NCBI RefSeq assembly: GCF_002735695.1
Contig: NZ_PDZH01000047.1
Location: forward strand, 1 to 33,668
DNA length: 33,668 nucleotides
Origin: Chitinimonas sp. BJB300
Lineage (GTDB): Bacteria > Pseudomonadota > Gammaproteobacteria > Burkholderiales > Chitinimonadaceae
Direction: 5' to 3'
The position numbers and the translations under genes are program-made. This document shows positions 1-8,380 of this stretch, one piece after another (position 1 is the stretch's first letter; each line of letters starts with the position of its first letter). Under the pieces are notes generated by a model, which searched no databases, was not told where the DNA came from, and saw nothing but the letters and a program-made list of their open reading frames with translations.

Positions 1-128
1 ACAAAAAACGCGTCACCTGGTCGTGGCTCACTGCACCACCTACCATCGCCGACAAGCCCGTTGCTGTCGCCGCACCAAACGTGCTCAGCAAATAGTCGGT
101 GTACAAATCGAGTTCTTTGTTCTTCATT
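1..128 (-). CDS. DDE transposase, N-terminal end only (runs off window)
   Basis: The first 42 codons of a gene read leftward from ATG at 128. They begin MKNKELDLYTDYLLSTFG and continue through a GLSAMVGGAVSHDQVTRFL-like stretch. This resembles the conserved start of IS4/IS701-like DDE transposases, in which an N-terminal helical segment precedes the catalytic domain; the DDE residues lie outside the window. No clear Shine-Dalgarno precedes the ATG. The 256 bp between this start and the end of greB should hold the end of the insertion sequence, but I could not identify an inverted repeat. The family assignment is by remembered resemblance only, and whether the copy is intact cannot be judged. 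Confidence 0.6.
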
Positions 129-384
129 GCGACAGGTTAGCGTATGCACTGCGTAACATCAGTTATTGATTATCGTAGGGGAGAAAGCTTGCAACGGCTA
201 ATGGTGCACGTTGATCTGGTAGAGTCTATTCACGAACCCCAGCTGCACAACGCTGATCGCGGCACTTATCAGTTAGCGCATCACACTACTTGGCTTGTAG
301 TCCCCCTGTTATGGAAGACTTTTTTAGCACGAAATGGGTTTGTTGCACGCCACAAAAGTAAATTGGCCAGAAAGGTGAGGCGAT
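129..384. other. Non-coding gap, probably containing one end of the insertion sequence
   Basis: No convincing gene. The open frame that enters from 144 on the plus strand continues antisense into greB and has no recognisable protein content. The gap lies between the transposase start and the greB stop codon, so the IS terminus and its target duplication should be here, but I could not see a matching partner end. No hairpin with a T tract follows greB. Confidence 0.4.
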
Positions 385-948
385 TTAGCCCAAATCCACG
401 TACATCACTGCCAATACCTCGATCTCTTCCACACCACCCGGCCCACGCAGTACCACCACCTCGCCTTCACGCGCTTTTAGAAGGCAGCGGGCCAACGGTG
501 AAATCCAACTGATATGGCCTTTGTCGAGATTCAGTTCATCGACACCGACGATGCTCACTGTCTGCTCTTCGCCATTTCCACGCAGGACAGTAACCGTAGC
601 CGAGAAAAAGACTTGGTCAGTCGCTTCCCGCATCGCAGGGTCGACTACCTCGGCATTCTCCATGCGCTTGGTCAGAAAGCGGATGCGCCGATCTATCTCG
701 CGCAAGCGCTTCTTGCCATAGATGTAATCGCCATTTTCCGAGCGGTCACCATTACCCGCTGCCCAGTTGATCATCTGGGTCAAGGCGGGACGCTCTTTGG
801 TGACCAAACTGTGCAACTCCTCGCGCATGCGCTCCCAGCCGCCTGGCGTCATGTAGTTCTTGGTCGATTGAGGCAACTGCAAATCTTCCGGCAGCGCCTC
901 ATCTTCATCCCCTTCGTTTTCGCGGGTAAATGCCTTGTTCATGTTCAA
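385..948 (-). CDS. greB: Transcription elongation factor GreB
   Basis: A 187-aa protein. GreB binds the secondary channel of RNA polymerase and stimulates cleavage of backtracked transcripts. The N-terminal coiled coil is visible from about residue 30 (YMTPGGWERMREELHSL, then RPALTQMINWAAGNGDRSENGDYIYGKK), with the acidic tip region in the GDRSENGDY segment. A C-terminal FKBP-like domain follows and ends near GGVEEIEVLAVMYVDLG. The GRSENGDYIYGKKRLREIDRR-type signature favours GreB over GreA. A 30-residue acidic N-terminal extension precedes the Gre fold. The gene starts 7 bp after the rluB stop codon, so the two are almost certainly co-transcribed. ATG at 948 is followed two codons later by a second ATG, so the exact start is uncertain by 6 bp. 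Confidence 0.93.
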   Translation of the reverse strand: MNMNKAFTRENEGDEDEALPEDLQLPQSTKNYMTPGGWERMREELHSLVTKERPALTQMINWAAGNGDRSENGDYIYGKKRLREIDRRIRFLTKRMENAEVVDPAMREATDQVFFSATVTVLRGNGEEQTVSIVGVDELNLDKGHISWISPLARCLLKAREGEVVVLRGPGGVEEIEVLAVMYVDLG

Positions 949-955
949 CTTTTGC

Positions 956-2602
956 TCAACGGTCTGGCGTACGGCCAGCCATATTCAGGCCAGCCCATTT
1001 CAGCACGGTTAACACTTCGCGCTCATCAAGTTCGTAATATTGGCCTCGTTTCAGACGCGAAGGCAGCGTAAGCATGCCAAACCGAACCCGCATCAAGCGC
1101 GAAACCGTCAGCTCAAAGTGTTCGAACATCCGCCTTACTTCACGGTTCCGCCCTTCCTTCAAGATAACGCGATACCAGTGGTTGATGCCTTCGCCACCCT
1201 GGTCCTGCATCACCTGGAAACTGGCTGTACCGTCTTCCAGCTCGATACCGTCCAGCATCTGCTGGCGTTGCTCTTCCGTCAGGCTACCCAGCACACGCAC
1301 GGCATATTCACGCTCAACCTCAAAGCTGGGATGCATCATCCGGTTGGCAAGGTCACCCGAGGTAGTGAAAATCAATAGACCCGAGGTGTTGAAGTCCAAA
1401 CGGCCTACCGCCACCCAGGCAGAGGACTGCACCTTGGGTAGGCGATCAAACACCGTGGTACGGCCTTCCGGGTCATCACGGCTGACCAGTTCGCCTTCCT
1501 GCTTGTGATACATGACGATGCGCGGCAAGCGATCAGGCCATTTGATGTCGATCTGCTTACCATCAAAACGCACCTGGTCGCCTGGAGTAACACGGGAGCC
1601 CGGTTCGGCAAGCTTGCCGTTGATCGATACGCGGCCAAGGGTAACCCATTCGTCGCAATCACGTCGCGACCCCACACCCGATAAAGCCAATGCCTTCTGG
1701 ATGCGTAGCTCGCCAATGTATTTGGTTTCCACACGCTTCTCGCGCAACTGCTGGGCGTCCGCCTCCTGCTTCTCGCTGCCGCGTCGCACACGCAACTTTT
1801 TGGCACGTTCGACAACGGGCGCCGCCTGCACTGAATTGGCTTTACGCAATTCGCGTCGGGCATCAGCATCCAGGCTTTGATCACGCGGTGGGCGGGCAGT
1901 CCGATCACCTCGGCTGGCGGGTTCGGCACCTTCGTCGCCGTAGCGCTTACGCTGACGGTCTTCCACACTGCTGAACGCACGGCCACCCATGAAGTGTTGC
2001 TCAAACTGGCGCTTACGCCCATCCGCCGCAGGCGCATCACCTTGCGGCCGACCACGGCCGTCTCCTCGAGTATTACCACCTTGGCCACCACGGGCCGTAT
2101 GACCTGCTTCGCTACGACCCTGTCCTTCTGGGCCGCTGCGCGGGCTACGGGGATTCACACCCTCCTGAGGGCGGGTTCTTTGACTAGGCGCAGGGGCACG
2201 GTTGCCATCAACAGGCGCCCGACGGCCATCACGATTCGGCTCGCCATAACGCCCTTCCGGCGCTGCATTGCGCGGGCCACGTGGATTTCCCCCTTCTGGG
2301 CTACGCGTACGCGGCCCGGCTGCCGAACTACGATTGCCATCGACCGGCGTACGACGGCTATCTCGACTCGTTTCGCCATAACGGCCTTCTACCGGTGCAC
2401 TGCGCGGTCCACGTGGTGCTGCGACTTCGTTGCCACGGGCGCGGCCACGGCTGCTACCTTCACCTGCCTGGCCACGGGCATCACCATGATTGCTGCCAGC
2501 AGCGTTGGACTGAGGCCGGGCACGGCCACTACCGCGCGGACTGGCGGACGAACCAGCATAGCCGGCAGGGGATTTAGGGGAAGGTTTACGGGGCGGGGCC
2601 AT
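956..2602 (-). CDS. rluB: 23S rRNA pseudouridine synthase RluB with long disordered N-terminal tail
   Basis: A 548-aa protein. RluB makes the single pseudouridine near position 2605 of 23S rRNA. The last about 250 residues are the conserved enzyme: an S4 RNA-binding domain (RIQKALALSGVGSRRDC, about 300-350), then the RsuA/RluB catalytic domain with the GRLDFNTSGLL motif, whose Asp (about 403) is the catalytic residue, and EGRNREVRRMF near the end. Residues 1-299 are Arg/Gly/Pro-rich low-complexity sequence and include a 44-residue tandem repeat. Such tails are common in betaproteobacterial RluB but vary in length. I chose ATG 2602 (MAPPRKP) because GGAG lies about 11 nt upstream. The frame stays open to 2725, but that extension has no RluB character and overlaps the upstream gene. 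greB follows after 7 bp. Confidence 0.92.
   Translation of the reverse strand: MAPPRKPSPKSPAGYAGSSASPRGSGRARPQSNAAGSNHGDARGQAGEGSSRGRARGNEVAAPRGPRSAPVEGRYGETSRDSRRTPVDGNRSSAAGPRTRSPEGGNPRGPRNAAPEGRYGEPNRDGRRAPVDGNRAPAPSQRTRPQEGVNPRSPRSGPEGQGRSEAGHTARGGQGGNTRGDGRGRPQGDAPAADGRKRQFEQHFMGGRAFSSVEDRQRKRYGDEGAEPASRGDRTARPPRDQSLDADARRELRKANSVQAAPVVERAKKLRVRRGSEKQEADAQQLREKRVETKYIGELRIQKALALSGVGSRRDCDEWVTLGRVSINGKLAEPGSRVTPGDQVRFDGKQIDIKWPDRLPRIVMYHKQEGELVSRDDPEGRTTVFDRLPKVQSSAWVAVGRLDFNTSGLLIFTTSGDLANRMMHPSFEVEREYAVRVLGSLTEEQRQQMLDGIELEDGTASFQVMQDQGGEGINHWYRVILKEGRNREVRRMFEHFELTVSRLMRVRFGMLTLPSRLKRGQYYELDEREVLTVLKWAGLNMAGRTPDR
2123..2416 (-). repeat. Tandem 132-bp repeat inside rluB (44-aa unit, about 2.2 copies)
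   Basis: Within the disordered tail of RluB, a 44-residue block starting PRGPRSAPVEGRYGE is followed by a related block starting PRGPRNAAPEGRYGE. Both then carry RDSRRTPVDGNR / RDGRRAPVDGNR, with R-T-R-x-x-E-G-x-NPR near the end. A third, partial copy (PRSPRSGPEG) follows. The units are exactly in phase at 132 bp, so unequal recombination or slippage could add or remove whole 44-aa blocks without breaking the frame. Confidence 0.85.
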
Positions 2603-2673
2603 GACAAGAAAACTCCAATGACAAACGGCGGTGCGTACACCGCCGTTGCCAAAAATTGATTCGAATAACGACA

Positions 2674-4104
2674 TTATAGCGCTTTGATGGGCTCCCCAGC
2701 CGCCGCACGTGCCAACCAAGCCCAAACACGAGGGTCATCCATATGCGCGACATTGAAGCGTATCCAAGGCGTAGCCTCGCCTCGCGGGCAGAAAAGCACG
2801 CCTGGGGCCAGCATCAAACCTTCTGCCATCGCCGCTTCAGCCAGCGGTGCCGAATCCGCCACGCCGGGTAGGCGGGCATAGAAAAACATCCCGCCGGTAG
2901 GTTGAGCCCATAGAACGAAGCCCAGCGCCTCCAAGCGAGGCAGCACTAAATCCGTCACTTGTTTCAGGCGATTCTTCACCCGTTCCATATGCTTGCGATA
3001 AGACCCTTCAGTGAGCATTGCATGCATCACTCTTTCCGACACCTCCGACGTCGATAACGAGGTAAGCAGCTTCAAATCGCACAAATCCTGCGCCCGGCGT
3101 GGGTCGGCAACGATATAGCCCACCCTCAGGTTGGCTGACAGTGTCTTGGAAAAGCTACCGATGTAGATCACACGATTTAGCTGATCCAATGCCGCCAGCC
3201 GCTCGCCAGGGCCAGTTTGGAAATCGCTGAAAATATCGTCTTCGACGATAGTCATATCGTATTTTTCTGCCAGCTGCAGAATCCGGAAGGCATTGGCACG
3301 ATTCATACTGGTGCCCGTGGGGTTGTGCAGCACACTATTGGTAATAAAGAGCTTGGGCTTATGCTCGATCAACAGCTGCTCCAGCACCACCACATCGGGG
3401 CCATTCGGTGTACGTGGCACACCCAATAAACGCGCGCCATTCAGCTTTTGGTTGGCGAACAGATTGAAAAATCCTGGCTCATCGACCAGCACTGCATCGC
3501 CTTCATCGACCAGATAGCGGGCGATCAAATCCAGTGCCTGCATTGCTCCCGCCGTAAGCACAATCTGCTCGGGTTGCGCCTCAATTTCCAACTCAGCCAA
3601 GCGTACACATAATTGCTGGCGTAGCGGTCGGTAGCCAAAAGGTTCCCCATAGGAAGCCAGACGCGCATTCGGGCGACGTGTGAGATCGCGTAGCGCCTTT
3701 TCAAGCTCTGCCTCCGGCATCCAATCCGGCGGCAGCCAGCCACAGCCGGGACGCAGCAAGCTGGTATCCGACGTCAGGGCATCGTGCCGCAGCAACCACA
3801 ATGTATCCATGCAGCGGCGCAACGGCGGCTCCCGGCGCGGGGACAGGCGCGAACTGGCATCCACACGCGAAGCGACAAAAAACCCCGCGCCCCGACGCGA
3901 TTGAACATAACCCAACGCCACCAACCTGTCGTAGGCTTCCACCACCGTGAACTTGGACACACGATAATCAACAGCGAAACGACGGATCGAAGGCAAGCGA
4001 CTGCCCGAGCGCAGACTCTTATCTCCGATTCGGGCAATGAACTGCTCAACGATTTGCTCAACCAATGGGCGGGCTGCTGCGGGATCAACATGCAGGGGTG
4101 TCAT
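2674..4104 (-). CDS. MocR-family GntR/aminotransferase-like transcriptional regulator
   Basis: A 476-aa two-domain protein. Residues 10-80 form a GntR winged helix (RSGSRLPSIRRFAVDYRVSKFTVVEAYDRL...GYVQSRRGAGFFV). From about 110 there is a fold-type-I aminotransferase domain with N261 in NPTG, D289/D290 in VEDDIFSDF and the PLP-binding lysine K320 in SFSKTLSANLRVGY. All cofactor residues are present, so it should bind PLP, which in this family serves as an effector sensor or regulatory switch rather than for metabolic catalysis. The regulated pathway cannot be read here: unlike many MocR genes it has no divergent target gene, its upstream neighbour being a same-strand phosphoesterase. Three direct repeats about 100 bp upstream may be its own operator. 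The stop lies about 70 bp before the rluB start. Confidence 0.88.
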   Translation of the reverse strand: MTPLHVDPAAARPLVEQIVEQFIARIGDKSLRSGSRLPSIRRFAVDYRVSKFTVVEAYDRLVALGYVQSRRGAGFFVASRVDASSRLSPRREPPLRRCMDTLWLLRHDALTSDTSLLRPGCGWLPPDWMPEAELEKALRDLTRRPNARLASYGEPFGYRPLRQQLCVRLAELEIEAQPEQIVLTAGAMQALDLIARYLVDEGDAVLVDEPGFFNLFANQKLNGARLLGVPRTPNGPDVVVLEQLLIEHKPKLFITNSVLHNPTGTSMNRANAFRILQLAEKYDMTIVEDDIFSDFQTGPGERLAALDQLNRVIYIGSFSKTLSANLRVGYIVADPRRAQDLCDLKLLTSLSTSEVSERVMHAMLTEGSYRKHMERVKNRLKQVTDLVLPRLEALGFVLWAQPTGGMFFYARLPGVADSAPLAEAAMAEGLMLAPGVLFCPRGEATPWIRFNVAHMDDPRVWAWLARAAAGEPIKAL

Positions 4105-4200
4105 GACTGGCTTTTAATGGTGAAGTGTTTTTAGTTGATAGGGATTTTTCGACCACGACAAAGCGACGTTTGAAATGAATCAGCACGTAACGCGCATGGG

Positions 4201-4229
4201 AATTGTCCGAACTGTCCGTCGATTGTCTG
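4201..4229 (-). promoter_or_regulatory. Triplicate direct repeat upstream of the MocR-type gene (candidate operator)
   Basis: On the plus strand, AATTGTCCG and AACTGTCCG lie back to back, followed after 2 bp by GATTGTCTG. These are three 9-bp direct repeats, the third imperfect, with a spacing of 9-11 bp (about one helical turn). They lie about 97-125 bp upstream of the MocR start. MocR regulators are known to bind direct-repeat arrays near their own promoters. That this array is the operator is inference. Confidence 0.4.
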
Positions 4230-4298
4230 CATTACAGTCCAAGACAGCAAGGCAACTGGTCGGATGCGTAATAACTTAAGCTCCTGGCGAACCCTTTG

Positions 4299-5042
4299 CT
4301 AGCCGGCTCTCTCCAATCGCTGTGCCAGTACTTCGGGCAATCCAGCCGCACGCATAACTGCAGTAGCAGCAGCCGTATCATAAGGAACGCGGCGGTAAGT
4401 CAGCACTTGCGTATCGGTATCGAACAACGCATAGGCAGCGGCTGTATTGCCATCACGGGGCTGCCCTGCCGAGCCGGGGATTGCCAACCAACGGTTTGGT
4501 CCATCCAGCGGTAGGGGTTGCCCAGGCTGCGGCACACAGTGGCTCGCCTTGCCAAGGTTGGAGACGCTATACAGCGCAGGGTCGTGCGCATGACCACAGA
4601 AAATGAATTTATGCGGCACTACCGCCAATGCAAAGGACGCATCGGCAGGGGTCAGTATGTAATCCCACTCTTCTGGTTCCCACGGATTCGCATGCGCAAA
4701 ATAACAGCCCGCCAACTCCGCCGTCAGCGGGAGGCGATTGAGAAATTCGATGTGCCTCGCCGTCAGCCTTGGCTTTGTCCAATCGATCACCGCCTGCGCA
4801 TCCGGCCGCATCCGTTGGCGCAACGTGCCGGTTGCCGCTGCATCATGGTTGCCCCGTACCGCTATTGCACCCTCGGCGACAAAGCGCATTATGGTATCAA
4901 GCACCCACTCTGGTTCAGCCCCATAGCCAACATAGTCGCCCAGAAAAATATAACGGCCAGGGTTGAAGACCGCAGCGTCTTCAAAACAGGCGCTCAGCGC
5001 AGGACGATTGGCGTGGATATCAGTCAGGATGGCAAGCAACAT
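4299..5042 (-). CDS. Calcineurin-like metallophosphoesterase
   Basis: A 247-aa cytoplasmic protein with the full set of metallophosphoesterase motifs: D-x-H in LAILTDIHAN at the N-terminus, GDYVGYGAEP (about 34-44), GNHD (about 64) and GHAH (about 150). These coordinate the two-metal centre. It resembles the small single-domain YfcE/MJ0936-like phosphodiesterases; the physiological substrate is unknown. There is no signal peptide. The start is divergent from the M15 peptidase gene and the two starts lie about 85 bp apart. The stop is followed by about 190 bp before the MocR-type gene, so joint transcription is possible but not shown. Confidence 0.85.
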   Translation of the reverse strand: MLLAILTDIHANRPALSACFEDAAVFNPGRYIFLGDYVGYGAEPEWVLDTIMRFVAEGAIAVRGNHDAAATGTLRQRMRPDAQAVIDWTKPRLTARHIEFLNRLPLTAELAGCYFAHANPWEPEEWDYILTPADASFALAVVPHKFIFCGHAHDPALYSVSNLGKASHCVPQPGQPLPLDGPNRWLAIPGSAGQPRDGNTAAAYALFDTDTQVLTYRRVPYDTAAATAVMRAAGLPEVLAQRLERAG

Positions 5043-5127
5043 AGCGCAGCAATTCGGTTCAATAGACTTTCAGCATAGCGCCTACGACGCCTACACTGTC
5101 GATTTCCACGCCGCCACCTGTCCTCGC

Positions 5128-5670
5128 ATGTCGGATTACATCGCCCGTATCACTTCATTGCATGCAGCGCTGGGCATTCCCACCGACCATACCCAGCTCA
5201 AAGCCTTGCCGCCGTGCCAGGAAGCCACGCTGCTGGTACCGTTGGGCCTTGACGCCTTTGGTCGTGACCAGTTTGCCGAACCAGCCACTGCCGACGCGTG
5301 GCGCACCATGCAAGCTGCCGCCCTCGCAGAAGGCGTTGTGCTGCAATTGGCATCTGCCTTTCGCAGTGTCGACTATCAAGTCGGCTTGATCCAACGCAAG
5401 TTGGCGCAGGGCCAAACCATCGACGCCATCCTGCAAGTAAGTGCCGCCCCCGGCCACAGCGAACACCATACCGGCCGTGCGCTGGATATCACCACACCGA
5501 ATAGCGAGGCTCTGGAAGAAAGTTTTGAAAACACAGCCGCCTTTACCTGGCTGGTTCAACATGCACAGCAATTCGGCTTTCAATTGAGTTACCCGCGTAA
5601 CAACCCCACAGGCATCGTCTACGAACCCTGGCATTGGTGTTATACGCCAACCGCCACAACCACCCTCTAG
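5128..5670 (+). CDS. M15 (VanY-like) D-alanyl-D-alanine carboxypeptidase family protein
   Basis: A protein of about 180 aa with the LAS/M15 zinc-peptidase signature: SAFRSVDYQ, then SEHHTGRALDIT (His and Asp zinc ligands) and EPWHWCY near the C-terminus (final His ligand). This family trims D-Ala from peptidoglycan stem peptides. I see no signal peptide or lipobox in this frame, which is unusual for a wall enzyme, so the protein may act in the cytoplasm on recycled muropeptides or be exported by another route. The start is uncertain: ATG 5128 (MSDYIARITSLHAALG) keeps the divergent gene clear, whereas an in-frame ATG at 5029 would overlap it by 14 bp. Neither has a strong Shine-Dalgarno. A phosphatase gene begins 4 bp after the stop. 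Confidence 0.8.
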   Translation: MSDYIARITSLHAALGIPTDHTQLKALPPCQEATLLVPLGLDAFGRDQFAEPATADAWRTMQAAALAEGVVLQLASAFRSVDYQVGLIQRKLAQGQTIDAILQVSAAPGHSEHHTGRALDITTPNSEALEESFENTAAFTWLVQHAQQFGFQLSYPRNNPTGIVYEPWHWCYTPTATTTL

Positions 5671-5674
5671 AGCC

Positions 5675-6319
5675 ATGCCCAATACACAACTTTGGCTGAT
5701 TCGCCACGGCGAAACAGCCTGGAATGCGGAGCGCCGCTTCCAAGGCCACACCGATATCCCCCTCAACCCCAATGGCGCACAACAGGCAAAGAAACTGGCG
5801 GAGCGCCTGATTCACCAACACAGCCAACAAGCATTTGCCGCCATTTACAGCAGCGACCTCAGCCGAGCCCGGCATACCGCCGAGCCCACCAGCCTGGCAA
5901 TCAAGTTGCCCATGCGGCTCGATGCGCGCTTGCGTGAACGGCACTATGGCGTGCTTTCCACCCTGACCCCAGAAGAAATGGCGGTGGAACACCCCGAAAC
6001 ATTCCGCCGCTGGCAACGACGCGACCCAGCCTATGTCCTGCCACGTGGAGAAAGCCTCAATCAGTTCAACCAACGTGTCATGAATGCCCTGAGTACTATT
6101 GCACGCGAGCATGCCGGCCGGTCTGTCATCGTCATGGCCCACGGTGGCGTACTTGATTGCGCTTATCGGGCCGCACACGGCATGGCTTTGTCCGAGCCGC
6201 GCAAATACACGTTGCACAACGCCAGCATCAACCGGATGCGCTTTGCGGCAAACCAGTTCCATATCGAGCGTTGGGGCGACATCACCCACCTGGATGCCGA
6301 GGCGTTCGATGAGCAATAA
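5675..6319 (+). CDS. Histidine phosphatase family protein (phosphoglycerate mutase-like)
   Basis: A 214-aa protein. The catalytic LIRHGETAWN motif (phospho-accepting H11) is at the N-terminus, followed by RRFQGHTDIPLNPNGAQQA, SSDLSRARHTAEP, LRERHYG with the acid/base glutamate, and the second catalytic histidine in VMAHGGVLD (about 155). It belongs to the broad-specificity, cofactor-independent-of-2,3-BPG branch often annotated as phosphoglycerate mutase or CobC-like. No cobalamin genes are nearby, so alpha-ribazole phosphatase activity is not supported. The ATG lies 4 bp after the M15 peptidase stop, indicating translational coupling. radA starts 20 bp downstream. Confidence 0.87.
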   Translation: MPNTQLWLIRHGETAWNAERRFQGHTDIPLNPNGAQQAKKLAERLIHQHSQQAFAAIYSSDLSRARHTAEPTSLAIKLPMRLDARLRERHYGVLSTLTPEEMAVEHPETFRRWQRRDPAYVLPRGESLNQFNQRVMNALSTIAREHAGRSVIVMAHGGVLDCAYRAAHGMALSEPRKYTLHNASINRMRFAANQFHIERWGDITHLDAEAFDEQ

Positions 6320-6339
6320 CGTTGGAGGGCTGACCACTT

Positions 6340-7704
6340 ATGGCCAAGCCTAAAACTGTCTATACCTGTTCCGATTGCGGCGGCATCAACCCCAAATGGC
6401 AGGGCCAATGCCCGCATTGCAATGCCTGGAATACGCTGAGCGAGACAATCGCCACCGATCCAAAATCCGCGAACAGCCGCTTCCAGTCGCTGGCAGCCGA
6501 CAGCGGCGTGCAATCACTGACCGATGTCCAAACCGCTGAGGCACCCCGCACGCCAACAGGCAGCGAGGAACTCGACCGTGTTTTGGGCGGCGGCTTGGTG
6601 CGGGGTGCCGTCGTGCTGATTGGCGGAGACCCGGGCATCGGTAAATCCACCCTGCTCTTGCAGGCGCTTTGCCATCTTGGCCAGAAACTGCCGGTGCTGT
6701 ACGTGTCGGGTGAGGAATCAGCCCAGCAGATTGCGCTGCGCGCCCGCCGGCTCGCCCTGGAGGCTGGGCCAGTACGTCTGTTGGCTGAGATCAACATGGA
6801 AACGATACTGGCCACGCTGGCGCGCGAAAAGCCACAGATTGCCGTGATCGATTCCATTCAGACTGTCTATAGCGAACAACTGCAATCCGCGCCGGGCTCC
6901 GTCGCCCAGGTACGTGAATGTTCAGCCCAGCTGACGCGTTATGCCAAAACCAGCGGCACCACCATCCTGCTGGTGGGCCATGTCACCAAGGATGGCGCCC
7001 TGGCAGGGCCTCGCGTGCTGGAGCATATCGTCGATGCAGTGCTGTATTTCGAAGGTGATACCCACTCAAGTTTTCGCCTGATTCGTGCGCAAAAGAACCG
7101 CTTTGGTGCCGTCAACGAACTGGGCGTGTTCGCCATGACCGACAAGGGCTTGCGGGGCGTCACCAACCCCTCGGCTCTGTTTCTGAGCCAACATACCGAA
7201 CCGGTTCCCGGCACCTGCGTATTGGTCACACAGGAAGGCACCCGGCCCCTGCTGGTCGAAATCCAAGCCCTGGTGGATGAAGCCCATGCACCCAACCCCA
7301 AACGGCTGGCCGTGGGCCTGGAACAAAACCGCCTATCACTGCTCCTGGCGGTGTTGCACCGCCATGCAGGTGTTGCTTGCTTTGACCAGGATGTCTTTGT
7401 GAACGCTGTAGGCGGCGTCCGGATTGCTGAACCGGCAGCCGACTTGGCGGTGCTGTTGGCGATTGTGTCGTCGCTGCGCAGCCGCGCGCTTCCGGAAAAA
7501 CTGGTTGTCTTTGGTGAGGTAGGGTTAGCCGGTGAAGTGCGGCCCGTACAACGTGGCCAGGAAAGGCTGAAGGAAGCCGCCAAACTCGGCTTTACCAGCG
7601 CCATTATCCCTAAGGCAAATGCACCGAAACTACCCATCGCCGGCATGCAGATCACCGCGGTGGAACGGCTGGACCAAGCCGTGGCAGCCATGCGCGGTGA
7701 TTGA
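6340..7704 (+). CDS. radA: DNA repair protein RadA
   Basis: A 454-aa RecA-related branch-migration ATPase that helps process recombination intermediates. The N-terminal C4 zinc finger uses C10, C13, C24 and C27 (YTCSDCGG...QCPHCNAW). Walker A GGDPGIGKST is at 95-104. The family-defining KNRFG motif (about 250) is followed by VNELGVFAM, and the C-terminal Lon-protease-like domain (about 290-454) is complete but without a protease role. Length is normal. GGAGG lies 11 nt before the ATG. The gene follows the phosphatase after 20 bp and is probably read with it. A 119-bp gap with no T-tract terminator separates it from trxA. Confidence 0.96.
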   Translation: MAKPKTVYTCSDCGGINPKWQGQCPHCNAWNTLSETIATDPKSANSRFQSLAADSGVQSLTDVQTAEAPRTPTGSEELDRVLGGGLVRGAVVLIGGDPGIGKSTLLLQALCHLGQKLPVLYVSGEESAQQIALRARRLALEAGPVRLLAEINMETILATLAREKPQIAVIDSIQTVYSEQLQSAPGSVAQVRECSAQLTRYAKTSGTTILLVGHVTKDGALAGPRVLEHIVDAVLYFEGDTHSSFRLIRAQKNRFGAVNELGVFAMTDKGLRGVTNPSALFLSQHTEPVPGTCVLVTQEGTRPLLVEIQALVDEAHAPNPKRLAVGLEQNRLSLLLAVLHRHAGVACFDQDVFVNAVGGVRIAEPAADLAVLLAIVSSLRSRALPEKLVVFGEVGLAGEVRPVQRGQERLKEAAKLGFTSAIIPKANAPKLPIAGMQITAVERLDQAVAAMRGD

Positions 7705-7823
7705 ACTATCAAGCCCATCTAAACAATCAATCGCCAGATGCATTCCGATTGGACGCATGATCGGTTACGATTCAACCTTGTGTTGCCGGCCAAACCGGCG
7801 CGTTCTAGATCATTGGAGAAATT

Positions 7824-8153
7824 ATGAGCAACGAGCTGATTCACCACGTAAGCGATGCCAGCTTTGAAAACGATGTATTAAAGGCCGAGGGCCCTGTTCT
7901 GGTCGATTACTGGGCTGAATGGTGCGGGCCATGCAAGATGATCGCCCCCATCCTTGATGAAGCAGCCGTCGAATACAACGGCAAGCTGAAAGTCTGCAAA
8001 CTGAATATCGACCACAACGAAGCCACGCCACCCAAGTTCGGCATCCGGGGCATTCCTACGTTGATGATCTTCAAGAACGGCGCAGTTGCTGCAACCAAGG
8101 TTGGCGCACTAAGCAAATCGCAATTAATGAGCTTCATTGACAGCAATTTGTAA
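7824..8153 (+). CDS. trxA: Thioredoxin 1
   Basis: A 109-aa cytoplasmic thiol-disulfide oxidoreductase. The active site WCGPCK is at residues 33-38 with redox cysteines C34 and C37. The buried Asp in VLVDYWAEW and the cis-Pro loop [11 protein letters not shown] are both present. Length matches E. coli TrxA. GGAG lies 8 nt before ATG 7824. A rho-independent terminator follows, and rho is downstream with its own promoter; trxA-rho adjacency is conserved widely in proteobacteria. Confidence 0.96.
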   Translation: MSNELIHHVSDASFENDVLKAEGPVLVDYWAEWCGPCKMIAPILDEAAVEYNGKLKVCKLNIDHNEATPPKFGIRGIPTLMIFKNGAVAATKVGALSKSQLMSFIDSNL

Positions 8154-8167
8154 GTCGATGCAAGCCC

Positions 8168-8210
8168 AAAACCGCGTGCCTGCTTTACGACAGACATGCG
8201 GTTTTATCTT
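8168..8210 (+). terminator. Rho-independent terminator after trxA
   Basis: AAAACCGCGTG pairs with CATGCGGTTTT (one G-U pair). The stem continues with CTG/CAG around a short loop and is followed by TCTTTTTG. It begins 14 bp after the trxA stop. Confidence 0.75.
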
Positions 8211-8218
8211 TTTGTTCG

Positions 8219-8247
8219 TTGACAGCTTGCAAAGGCACATCTAAGCT
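8219..8247 (+). promoter_or_regulatory. Sigma-70-type promoter for rho
   Basis: TTGACA at 8219-8224 is followed by a 17-bp spacer and TAAGCT at 8242-8247. It lies just downstream of the trxA terminator and leaves a leader of about 125 nt before the rho start. A long leader is expected, since rho autoregulates by terminating in its own 5' region in E. coli. Confidence 0.55.
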
Positions 8248-8380
8248 CCTTCCATACCTGTTCTGAGAATTGCTGAAGTATTCGTTTTGGCAATTAGGTC
8301 GGCGCCCTGCCGAATCATCCATCCAAGTATCCCTAGATTTAAACCAATCCCTCCACCCAGACTGGAAAGTCTATCCGCAC

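Noticed and set aside
514-1071. A 185-aa plus-strand open frame over greB and the rluB end
   Set aside because: It spans two well-identified genes on the other strand and has no ribosome binding site or domain.
1877-2659. A 260-aa open frame on the plus strand antisense to rluB
   Set aside because: It is the mirror of the GC-rich repetitive Arg/Gly tail. It is Thr/Arg-rich without family character, and rluB is clearly the coding strand.
5543-6337. A 264-aa minus-strand open frame over the histidine phosphatase
   Set aside because: Antisense shadow of a clear phosphatase gene.
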